Both the position numbers and the translations under genes were made by a program. Under the pieces are notes generated by a model. That model saw nothing but the letters and a program-made list of their open reading frames with translations. It was not told where the DNA came from and made no database searches. DNA of 5,084 bases from an uncultured Collinsella sp. (GTDB taxonomy: Bacteria > Actinomycetota > Coriobacteriia > Coriobacteriales > Coriobacteriaceae): the NCBI GenBank assembly GCA_900549355.1, contig UROA01000129.1:1-5084 (forward strand), read 5' to 3'. Position 1 is the first letter of the stretch; each line of letters starts with the position of its first letter. This document shows positions 1 through 4,806 of this stretch, in pieces.

Positions 1-338
1 CGGGTCTGGGCGAGCTCGAGCCGCTCGACATCAACGACGCTCCTGCCGGCGCGGGCCCTGCGCGCTATTGGCACTTTCCGGGCGCGGCGGGAACGGTCGG
101 CTTTATTAGCGCCATGTCCAATCATTTTTGCGCGAACTGCAACCGGCTGCGCCTGACGGCCGATGGCAACGTGCGTCCGTGCCTGTTCAGCGATGCCGAG
201 TATTCGGTGCGCGAGGCGCTGCGCCGTGGTGATGATATGCAGGTGCTTTCGATTTGGCGCGATGCCGTGGCCCACAAACCGCAGGAACACGCGATAATTG
301 AGGGCACGCAACGATTTATGTCTCAAATCGGAGGATGA
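1..338 (+). CDS. moaA: GTP 3',8-cyclase MoaA, C-terminal part (5' end outside window)
   Basis: This is the C-terminal 111 or so codons of MoaA, read in the frame whose first full codon is at base 3; the start lies upstream. MoaA is the radical-SAM enzyme that, with MoaC, turns GTP into cyclic pyranopterin monophosphate in the first steps of molybdenum cofactor synthesis. The visible part has the family's second iron-sulfur site: cysteines encoded at 129, 138 and 180, spaced CX2CX13C, in the context FCANCNRLRLTADG and then RPCLFS. Upstream is the usual GPARYW stretch and GFISAMSNHF. The protein ends in Gly-Gly (QIGG), the conserved MoaA tail thought to reach into the active site. The N-terminal radical-SAM CX3CX2C motif cannot be seen because it is outside the window. 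The next gene, moaC-mobB, begins 4 nt after the stop, so the two are almost surely one operon. Confidence 0.96.
   Translation, partial: GLGELEPLDINDAPAGAGPARYWHFPGAAGTVGFISAMSNHFCANCNRLRLTADGNVRPCLFSDAEYSVREALRRGDDMQVLSIWRDAVAHKPQEHAIIEGTQRFMSQIGG
330..335 (+). promoter_or_regulatory. Shine-Dalgarno site of moaC-mobB
   Basis: GGAGGA lies about 8 nt before the ATG at 343. It decides that start over the in-frame TTG at 298, which would add 15 residues lying inside moaA. The same six bases are the last two sense codons of moaA, encoding its Gly-Gly tail. Confidence 0.85.
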
Positions 339-342
339 TCAT

Positions 343-1644
343 ATGGCCAAGAGCAGGTACGCCGATGCCACCAAGGCCGCTCGCAGGGCCGCGATGTCTG
401 CCCATAAAGCCTCAACCGCGACGAATGCTGGTAACGCCGACGCGTCCGCGCAGCCGACTGCCCGCGCTGCCACCGCGCCCGCCCGTGACGCCCGTCGTGA
501 CGAGCTGACGCACGTGGACGCCAAGGGCGAGGTACGCATGGTCGACGTGTCCGACAAGGCCGAGACCCATCGCATTGCCATCGCCGAGGGCACCATCCTC
601 ATGCACCCCGAGACGCAAGCCATGGTGCTGCAGGACCGCGCCAAAAAGGGCGACGTGCTTGCCTGCGCACGCGTGGCGGGCATCATGGCCATCAAGCGCA
701 CGAGCGACATCATTCCCATGTGCCATCCGTTGCTCATTACCAAGAGCAAGTGCGATATTGCGCCCATCGCTCCGGCGGGGACGCCTGTCGATGACGTGCC
801 CGAGGGCTGGGCGCCGGCGCGCGCGGACGGGCAGGTTGGCTTTCACGTACTGGTTACGGCCGGCGTGACGGGCAAGACGGGTATCGAGATGGAGGCCCTG
901 ACCGGCGCGAGTGCCGCGTGCCTAACGATCTACGACATGTGCAAAGCCGTCGATCGCGGCATGGAGATTGTCGACGTGCGCCTGTTGCACAAGGAGGGCG
1001 GCCGCTCGGGCGTGTGGGATCGTGCCGAGCGTCAGGTTGCTGCTGTTGAGGCCGTGGGGGCCGCGGACAACGCACCCGCGAGCGCACCCGTCGCCGTCGC
1101 ACCCGCAGCTCCGACACCGGCCGTCCCCGCGATCGCGTTTATCGGCTACCAAAACTCGGGCAAGACCACGCTCGTCGAGAAGGTTATCGCCGAGCTCACC
1201 CGCCGCGGCCTGCGCGTGGGTTCGCTCAAGCATCACGGGCACCACGGCTTTGATATCGATGTACCCGCTAAGGATACCTGGCGTCATCACCAAGCCGGAT
1301 CCAAGCACGTGGGACTCATCTGCGCCACGCGCTGGGCGGAGTACGCCGACACGCGCGAGGAGGACGAGATGCCCGCTCGCGAGCTGCTGTCGCGTTACAA
1401 CGATGTCGACGTGGTGATCATCGAGGGCTACAAGACCGAGGGCTTCGACAATATCGTGGTCGCGCGCTCCGGTGTCGACCGTCTGCGCGGCAAGAGCTCG
1501 CTCGACCTGGTCGATGGCCACACGCTGGCCCTTGCCTGCAATGAGGCCTTGGCGCGTCAGGCCTTCGACGCCGGCTTCGCGACCCGAGCCATCAACATCA
1601 ACGACGCCCGAGCCATCTGCGACCTTATCCAAGATCACCTTTAA
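343..1644 (+). CDS. Fused MoaC-MobB molybdenum cofactor biosynthesis protein
   Basis: A 433-residue cytosolic protein with two Moco domains. Residues 1-53 are an Ala-rich, basic, probably disordered extension. Residues about 54-226 are MoaC, which converts the MoaA product (3',8-cyclo-GTP) to cyclic pyranopterin monophosphate. It keeps the catalytic residues: K102 (in KKGDVL), H128 (in MCHPL), E182 and E184 (in IEMEALTG), and K201 (in DMCKAVDRGM), matching E. coli K51, H77, E112, E114 and K131. Compared with E. coli, a loop between H128 and E182 is 19 residues longer. Residues 227-262 are an Ala/Pro linker. Residues about 263-433 are MobB, with Walker A GYQNSGKTT (K274), the family stretch KHHGHHGFDIDVPAKDTW (296-313), and VVIIEGYK (357-364). 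MobB binds GTP and assists MobA in attaching GMP to molybdopterin. Both domains look intact. The gene follows moaA at 4 nt, giving a Moco operon. The fusion is unusual: most genomes encode MoaC and MobB separately. Confidence 0.94.
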   Translation: MAKSRYADATKAARRAAMSAHKASTATNAGNADASAQPTARAATAPARDARRDELTHVDAKGEVRMVDVSDKAETHRIAIAEGTILMHPETQAMVLQDRAKKGDVLACARVAGIMAIKRTSDIIPMCHPLLITKSKCDIAPIAPAGTPVDDVPEGWAPARADGQVGFHVLVTAGVTGKTGIEMEALTGASAACLTIYDMCKAVDRGMEIVDVRLLHKEGGRSGVWDRAERQVAAVEAVGAADNAPASAPVAVAPAAPTPAVPAIAFIGYQNSGKTTLVEKVIAELTRRGLRVGSLKHHGHHGFDIDVPAKDTWRHHQAGSKHVGLICATRWAEYADTREEDEMPARELLSRYNDVDVVIIEGYKTEGFDNIVVARSGVDRLRGKSSLDLVDGHTLALACNEALARQAFDAGFATRAININDARAICDLIQDHL

Positions 1645-1666
1645 GGGCTGGCTCGCTGCGCTGCCA

Positions 1667-1758
1667 TAACCTGCCAAATAGGGACAGGTTTGTTTTGTCA
1701 GGTTTTATCTGGGCAAACGTCACTTCCACCACAAAGGGGCCAGGCACCTTTGTGGTGG
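1667..1758 (+). repeat. Interspersed structured repeat, copy 1
   Basis: A repeat of about 90 nt found again at 3207-3296 in the same orientation; about 80 of 89 aligned positions agree, with one single-base gap. It has two modules. Module I is an imperfect hairpin, AACCTGCCAAA (1668-1678) against TTTGTCAGGTT (1694-1704) with one mismatch, whose loop carries GGGACAGGTTT. Then comes an almost invariant linker, GGTTTTATCTGGGCAAACG (1701-1719). Module II is a perfect 12-bp hairpin, CCACCACAAAGG (1726-1737) with CCTTTGTGGTGG (1747-1758). The size, intergenic placement and paired arms resemble REP/BIME-type elements. No transposase is seen, so the class is inference. Confidence 0.85.
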
Positions 1759-1767
1759 TTTTTGTTT
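1726..1767 (+). terminator. Probable Rho-independent terminator after moaC-mobB
   Basis: The perfect 12-bp stem of repeat copy 1 (9-nt loop) is followed at once by TTTTTGTTT (1759-1767). It stands 82 nt after the moaC-mobB stop and before the MFS leader. The T-run lies just outside the repeat homology, so the repeat seems to have landed on, or been turned into, a terminator. The stem is only moderately GC-rich, so its strength is uncertain. Confidence 0.55.
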
Positions 1768-1796
1768 AAGCAGATGTGTGGGACATGCCTTACAAT
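1767..1796 (+). promoter_or_regulatory. Possible promoter of the MFS gene
   Basis: TACAAT (1791-1796) is a good -10 candidate. The best -35 at a workable distance is TAAGCA (1767-1772, 18-nt spacer), matching the consensus at only three positions. Placement right after the terminator suits an independent transcript. It would leave a leader of roughly 130 nt before the MFS start. Confidence 0.35.
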
Positions 1797-1857
1797 CTAC
1801 CAAGTAGTTCATGACGGGCGAAAAACGGAGAGAAGGGGCTCTTGATGCGTCCTTAAT

Positions 1858-1923
1858 GTTTCATGCGGATAGATTGATTCGACAGACGGTGGCGAATGCC
1901 CGCCGTCCGCATTCGTATGAAAC
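1858..1923 (+). promoter_or_regulatory. Structured 5' leader of the MFS gene (alternative helices)
   Basis: GTTTCATGCGGA (1858-1869) can pair with TCCGCAT (1906-1912) plus GAAAC (1919-1923), a 12-bp stem with a 6-nt bulge, ending on the base before the Shine-Dalgarno site. A competing hairpin, CGAATGC (1893-1899) with GCATTCG (1909-1915), uses the same 3' strand, so the two cannot coexist. This could be an RNA switch, or a chance consequence of GC-rich sequence. It matches no riboswitch class I recognise. Confidence 0.35.
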
Positions 1924-1930
1924 AAGGAGT
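1924..1930 (+). promoter_or_regulatory. Shine-Dalgarno site of the MFS gene
   Basis: AAGGAGT sits 5 nt after its core (GGAG, ending 1929) from the ATG at 1935. It picks that start over the in-frame ATGs at 1896 and 1917, which lack such a site and would add hydrophilic residues. Confidence 0.8.
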
Positions 1931-1934
1931 CTCC

Positions 1935-3209
1935 ATGCTCGCTTCTCTTTTCTCAAAGCCTCAATCATCGCTGTCCGTGCAGGCCAAGCGCCTGGTGGCG
2001 ATGCGCTTTCTCATCTACACCGGTTTTCAGACCAGCTACTTTATCGGCGTAATCGGAACGCTCACCTATGCAGACGATGCCTCGGTCGTGGCGACATCGC
2101 TGGCCGTCCTTTTTATGAATGTTTTCGTGATCCTGGGATCCTTTGCGGGCGGCGCGGCGCTTGACGCTTGGGGTCCGTGCCGGCATTTCCGGGCAAGTAT
2201 CGTCGGCACGTTGGCAACCGGCGCGGCGATCCTCGTTTTTGGCAGCGCGACTGGCATCGTCCTGCTCGGTGCGGTACTCCTGGGCTTTGTGATGGGATTC
2301 GCCCAGCCCATCGCCACGTCCTACCCGGCATATCTCACCGACGATCCCGCCGAGCTCAAAGACATCAACTCCGCCATAACCATGTTCTCCAACGTGAGCA
2401 TTATCGTCGGCCCCACACTGGGCGGTTTTGTCGCGGCGGCTACATCGTCACGCGCGGTGTTCGTGCTCATGATGATTTTTACCGTACTGGCGTTCATTGC
2501 CGGCTGGGGCTTTAGGCAAAGTGCAGGTCAGGCCGCCACACACGAAGGCAAACCCGCGATTGACGACATCACATCGGATAAGGCCAGCCAAAGCCCCGAC
2601 CCCAACACATCTTCCCGCGCAACCTTCGCGACCAGCATCAAGACAGTCTTCACCAACAGTATCCTCGCCTTGCTGTTCTGCATCATCTTCCTCTCGAACT
2701 TTGGCTACGGTGCCTTCGATCCGCTGGAGTCGTTCTTCTACCGCGATGTCCTGCGCGTTGGTGTTGAGTGGATGGGCTGGCTCTCGTCGGCAAGCGGTGT
2801 AGGCGCGGTGCTGGGCGCCGTCCTCGCGCTCCGCTTGCCACCGCACTTGGTCAACCTTAAGACGCTGCTTGTGGCGCTCATGTCCGTGGGTCTGGGAAGC
2901 CTGCTCTACGTGGGAACGCCGTACGTGGGCGTGGCCCTTGTCGGCCAGATTGCCCTGGGCGTGGCCTGGGGCGTCGTCAACCCGCTCCACAACACCATCG
3001 TGCAAACGACGGCCCCGCTCGAGCAGCTCGGTCGCGTGAACTCGGTCATGGGCTTTGGCAACATGTTTGCCGGCGTGGCTCCGCTGACGATTGCCCCCTG
3101 GCTGGCGGCGACATTTGGTGTGCAGCAGACGCTCGTAGGGGCGGGTATGGTCGTGACGGCGGTTCCCGTGGCGTTGCTGCTGTTTGGACGTAAGCATTTG
3201 GATCGCTAA
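1935..3209 (+). CDS. MFS transporter, probable drug or metabolite exporter
   Basis: A 424-residue integral membrane protein of normal MFS length. I count about 12 membrane segments, roughly at residues 20-40, 53-75, 88-104, 106-127, 148-168, 173-192, 241-260, 281-300, 309-327, 329-350, 367-388 and 396-417. A hydrophilic cytoplasmic loop (about 193-238), rich in Ser, Thr, Asp and Pro, separates the two six-helix halves. The loop between helices 2 and 3 holds a motif-A-like GxxxDxxG (G73, D77, G80) followed by basic residues. LGRVNSVMGFGNM (365-377) before helix 11 resembles the proton-antiport exporters of the MFS_3/DHA3 group (macrolide and enterobactin exporter relatives). The substrate cannot be told from sequence. 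The gene stands alone between two direct copies of a structured repeat, and its TAA stop is the first three bases of the second copy. A foldable leader precedes its Shine-Dalgarno site. Confidence 0.9.
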   Translation: MLASLFSKPQSSLSVQAKRLVAMRFLIYTGFQTSYFIGVIGTLTYADDASVVATSLAVLFMNVFVILGSFAGGAALDAWGPCRHFRASIVGTLATGAAILVFGSATGIVLLGAVLLGFVMGFAQPIATSYPAYLTDDPAELKDINSAITMFSNVSIIVGPTLGGFVAAATSSRAVFVLMMIFTVLAFIAGWGFRQSAGQAATHEGKPAIDDITSDKASQSPDPNTSSRATFATSIKTVFTNSILALLFCIIFLSNFGYGAFDPLESFFYRDVLRVGVEWMGWLSSASGVGAVLGAVLALRLPPHLVNLKTLLVALMSVGLGSLLYVGTPYVGVALVGQIALGVAWGVVNPLHNTIVQTTAPLEQLGRVNSVMGFGNMFAGVAPLTIAPWLAATFGVQQTLVGAGMVVTAVPVALLLFGRKHLDR

Positions 3210-3296
3210 CATGCCAAAAAGGGACAGGTTTATTTTGGCAGGTTTTATCTGGGCAAACGCTGTTTCCACCACAAAGGGGGGCAGGCACCTTTGTGG
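3207..3296 (+). repeat. Interspersed structured repeat, copy 2
   Basis: This is the second copy of the repeat at 1667-1758, in the same orientation. Its first hairpin is cleaner: TGCCAAAA (3212-3219) pairs perfectly with TTTTGGCA (3233-3240), again with GGGACAGGTTT in the loop. The second hairpin is shorter: CCACAAAGG (3269-3277) with CCTTTGTGG (3288-3296). No T-run follows, so it is a poor terminator. The copy starts on the MFS stop codon. Flanking GATCGC (3201-3206) and GCGATC (3296-3301) are inverted complements, which may be chance. Confidence 0.85.
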
Positions 3297-3322
3297 CGAT
3301 CGGGTCCCAACGGCCTGCGCCT

Positions 3323-3331
3323 TGGTATACC
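3323..3331 (+). promoter_or_regulatory. Possible extended -10 promoter of the HAD gene
   Basis: TGGTATACC has a TGn extension followed by TATACC, about 56 nt before the HAD start. No -35 is visible at the proper spacing. It is the best promoter candidate in the gap between the MFS stop and the HAD start. Confidence 0.35.
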
Positions 3332-3386
3332 ATGTACGCCGTTCACGAATGCACCCCACACCGCCGCACAACCCAGAAAGGCCCCC

Positions 3387-4208
3387 ATGGACACCACCTT
3401 CAGCCACATCAAAGCCGTGTTCTGCGATATCGACGGCACACTGCTCACGAGCCAGCACACGGTGTCCCCGCACACCGTGGCGGCGATTCGCGCCCTGCGC
3501 GAGCGCGGCGTGCTCTTTGGCCTGTGCACCGGGCGCGACGCCCACGCGACCGAGGCCATGCACGAGCTCTGGGGTATCGAAGGCCTGGTGGACGTGCTCG
3601 TGGGCTGCGGTGGCGCCGAGGTCATCGACCGTGCACACGGCATCAACGAGCTGAGCTACCCGCTACCGGGCGAGACCATCGCGCACATCTGCGAGCACAT
3701 GGCAGGCCTGCCGGCAACGCCTGTTTGCCCTCGGGACGGCGTGCTCTATGTGCCCGAGAGCAATGCATGTGTCGAGCACCTGTCGCGTGTCGACGGCGTG
3801 CCCTACAAGGTGGTCGACTTTGCCGAGTTTTTGCGCAAGCCGCAGCCCAAGGTGATGTTTACCATGGCGCCCGAGGCGATGCCGCAGGTCATCAAGCGGG
3901 CGTCGACGTTCGCCGACGGCGCCGTTAAGGCGGCTGCTCTGCAAACCACGCAGCGACTCTACGAATTCATGGATCCGCGCGTGTCCAAGACGCGCGGCCT
4001 TGTACGCGTGGCGGAGCTCAACGACATGGAGCTCCAGAACATCTGCGTGTTTGGCGATGCCGATAACGACACCTGCATGGTGGCCGACGCCGGCGTGGGT
4101 GTGGCCATGGCAAATGGCAGCGATGCCACCCGTGCCGCCGCCGACTTTGTAACCGCCAGCAACGACAAAGACGGCATCGCGATCTTTATCGAGGAACATC
4201 TGCTGTAG
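3387..4208 (+). CDS. Cof-type HAD-IIB family hydrolase (sugar/nucleotide phosphatase-like)
   Basis: A 273-residue soluble protein, typical in length for Cof/YbiV/YidA-type haloacid dehalogenase-superfamily phosphatases. All four motifs are present: DIDGT at 14-18 (nucleophile D14, acid/base D16), Thr in CTGR at 47-50 (T48), lysine K201 in VSKTRG, and the metal-binding GDADND at 223-228. The C2-type cap falls between motifs II and III. Family members dephosphorylate sugar phosphates, flavin or pyridoxal phosphates, often promiscuously; the substrate here cannot be assigned. I chose the ATG at 3387 because AGAAAGG (3375-3381) stands 5 nt before it and homology begins there. An upstream in-frame TTG at 3291 lies inside the repeat. 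The neighbours give no functional hint: an MFS gene precedes and gatC follows after 286 nt. Confidence 0.93.
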   Translation: MDTTFSHIKAVFCDIDGTLLTSQHTVSPHTVAAIRALRERGVLFGLCTGRDAHATEAMHELWGIEGLVDVLVGCGGAEVIDRAHGINELSYPLPGETIAHICEHMAGLPATPVCPRDGVLYVPESNACVEHLSRVDGVPYKVVDFAEFLRKPQPKVMFTMAPEAMPQVIKRASTFADGAVKAAALQTTQRLYEFMDPRVSKTRGLVRVAELNDMELQNICVFGDADNDTCMVADAGVGVAMANGSDATRAAADFVTASNDKDGIAIFIEEHLL

Positions 4209-4221
4209 CGCCGGGGGAGAA

Positions 4222-4252
4222 CTCCGCAAGGGGACAGGTGCCCTTGTGGTGG
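4222..4252 (+). repeat. Short related repeat with GGGACAGG loop
   Basis: GCAAGGGGACAGGTGCCCTT (4226-4245), followed by GTGGTGG, shares GGGACAGG and the CTTTGTGGTGG-like arm with the two long repeats. Here the GGGACAGG lies inside the CAAGGG/CCCTTG hairpin itself. The right arm CCCTTGTGGTGG (4241-4252) pairs with 4222-4232 at most positions, with a G-T wobble and one or two mismatches. It begins 13 nt after the HAD stop. It may help end HAD transcription, but no T-run follows. Confidence 0.6.
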
Positions 4253-4262
4253 CGGGGCTTCC

Positions 4263-4327
4263 AAACCATCACAACATTCGATGAAAATCGCGATTTTGAC
4301 GAAAAGCGTCGAATGTTGTGATGGTTT
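4263..4327. repeat. 65-nt palindromic element with perfect 19-bp arms
   Basis: The arm AAACCATCACAACATTCGA (4263-4281) is the exact reverse complement of 4309-4327. The 27-nt centre holds a second perfect palindrome, AAAATCGCGATTTT (4284-4297). As RNA it can also form a three-way junction: a 16-bp outer stem plus CGAT-GAAA-ATCG (4279-4290) and GACG-AAAAG-CGTC (4298-4310). Such long perfect arms are not expected by chance in 5 kb. It could be a mobile palindromic repeat, a bidirectional terminator (TTTT ends at 4328), or a protein-binding site. I cannot tell which. Confidence 0.85.
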
Positions 4328-4385
4328 TCGTTGCGGGCGGGACGGTTTTCATTGTGGACGGTGCGGTTTCGCTGCAGAACCGCCA
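4323..4385 (+). repeat. Degenerate 21-nt periodic repeat
   Basis: GGTTTTCGTTG (4323), GGTTTTCATTG (4344) and GGTTTCGCTG (4365) start exactly 21 nt apart. The first two full units agree at 16 of 21 positions. The third is diverged after its first ten or so bases, where GCGGTT (4363-4368) and AACCGC (4378-4383) can form a small hairpin. A further partial copy, GTTTTCGCTGCA, is at 4404-4415. The first unit overlaps the right arm of the 65-nt palindrome. Confidence 0.55.
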
Positions 4386-4430
4386 GCCCGCCACCCTCGT
4401 TACGTTTTCGCTGCATTTAGGTAAAGCGCC

Positions 4431-4459
4431 TGCTCCAAGCCGGCGTTGCCCTGTATACT
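4431..4459 (+). promoter_or_regulatory. Probable promoter of the gatCA operon
   Basis: TATACT (4454-4459) is one base from the -10 consensus and lies 35 nt before the gatC ATG, leaving a short leader with a strong Shine-Dalgarno site. The matching -35 region (4431-4436, TGCTCC) is weak. It is the only good -10 in the repeat-rich gap upstream of gatC. Confidence 0.55.
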
Positions 4460-4480
4460 AGAGCGGTTTAACTGTTATGC

Positions 4481-4489
4481 GGAAGGGAG
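4481..4489 (+). promoter_or_regulatory. Shine-Dalgarno site of gatC
   Basis: GGAAGGGAG ends 5 nt before the ATG at 4495. It rules out the in-frame ATG at 4477, which lies upstream of this site and would add six residues not seen in GatC proteins. Confidence 0.8.
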
Positions 4490-4494
4490 CGCCT

Positions 4495-4806
4495 ATGGCA
4501 CTCAGCGAGAAAGACGTGCGCGGCATCGCCGAGTACGCAAAGATCGCACTGACCGATGACGAGCTCACCCAGATGACGTCCTACCTGAACGACGCCGTCC
4601 AGATGCTCGAGCCCGTCCTGCAATATGACTTACCCGACGTGGAGCCCACGTTCCATCCCATCGGAAGCCTGTCCAACGTGATGGGCGATGACCTGCGCGA
4701 GCCCGAGCGCGACCTGCCGCTCGACGTTGCGCTCGAAAACGCCGGCAGCGCGCGCGACCGCTACTTCCGCGTGCCGTCCATTTTGGGAGAGGGGGAGAGC
4801 GAGTAA
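4495..4806 (+). CDS. gatC: Asp-tRNA(Asn)/Glu-tRNA(Gln) amidotransferase subunit C
   Basis: A 103-residue protein, close to the usual 95-100 of GatC. GatC is the small subunit that wraps around and holds GatA and GatB together in the cytosolic complex that amidates misacylated Glu-tRNA(Gln) and/or Asp-tRNA(Asn). The family pattern runs through its length: an N-terminal helix with VRGIAEYAKIALTDDEL (residues 8-24), a central DLPDVEPTFHP (about 45-55), and the C-terminal ENAGSARDRYFRVPSIL (81-97). It ends in an acidic GEGESE tail. The stop codon overlaps the gatA start (TAATG), so the two subunits are translationally coupled. A probable promoter lies just upstream. Presence of this operon suggests the organism makes Gln-tRNA and/or Asn-tRNA by the indirect route; gatB would be expected beyond gatA. 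Confidence 0.96.
   Translation: MALSEKDVRGIAEYAKIALTDDELTQMTSYLNDAVQMLEPVLQYDLPDVEPTFHPIGSLSNVMGDDLREPERDLPLDVALENAGSARDRYFRVPSILGEGESE

Noticed and set aside
298..342. Upstream TTG start that would lengthen moaC-mobB by 15 residues
   Set aside because: It lies inside moaA, has no Shine-Dalgarno site, and GGAGGA correctly serves the ATG at 343.
922..1677. 251-codon open frame on the - strand
   Set aside because: It is antisense to the MobB region, resembles no family, and is expected from GC-rich third-position bias in moaC-mobB.
1811..2164. 117-codon + strand frame overlapping the MFS start
   Set aside because: No ribosome site before its ATG, it overlaps the MFS gene in another frame, and the sequence has no family features. 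Its first part is more likely untranslated leader.
1667..3296. CRISPR-like direct repeats
   Set aside because: Only two copies, 1.5 kb apart with a gene between, each with internal hairpins. No regular short spacers and no cas genes.
1667..3296. Composite transposon carrying the MFS gene
   Set aside because: The flanking repeats are too short to encode a transposase, the MFS codon use is like its neighbours, and no convincing target duplication surrounds the whole unit. Kept only as a recombination possibility.
3291..3386. TTG start adding 32 residues to the HAD hydrolase
   Set aside because: It starts inside the repeat, would include a probable promoter, and the added residues are not part of the HAD fold. 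AGAAAGG fits the ATG at 3387.
2448..3638. 396-codon open frame on the - strand
   Set aside because: It runs across the end of the MFS gene, a repeat and the HAD start; its His/Arg/Gln-rich composition is that of a shadow frame of coding DNA.
4186..4416. 76-codon - strand frame with repeated NENRPARNENHHN-like sequence
   Set aside because: The peptide repeats simply reflect the 21-nt DNA repeat and the palindrome; no ribosome site at proper spacing precedes its ATG.
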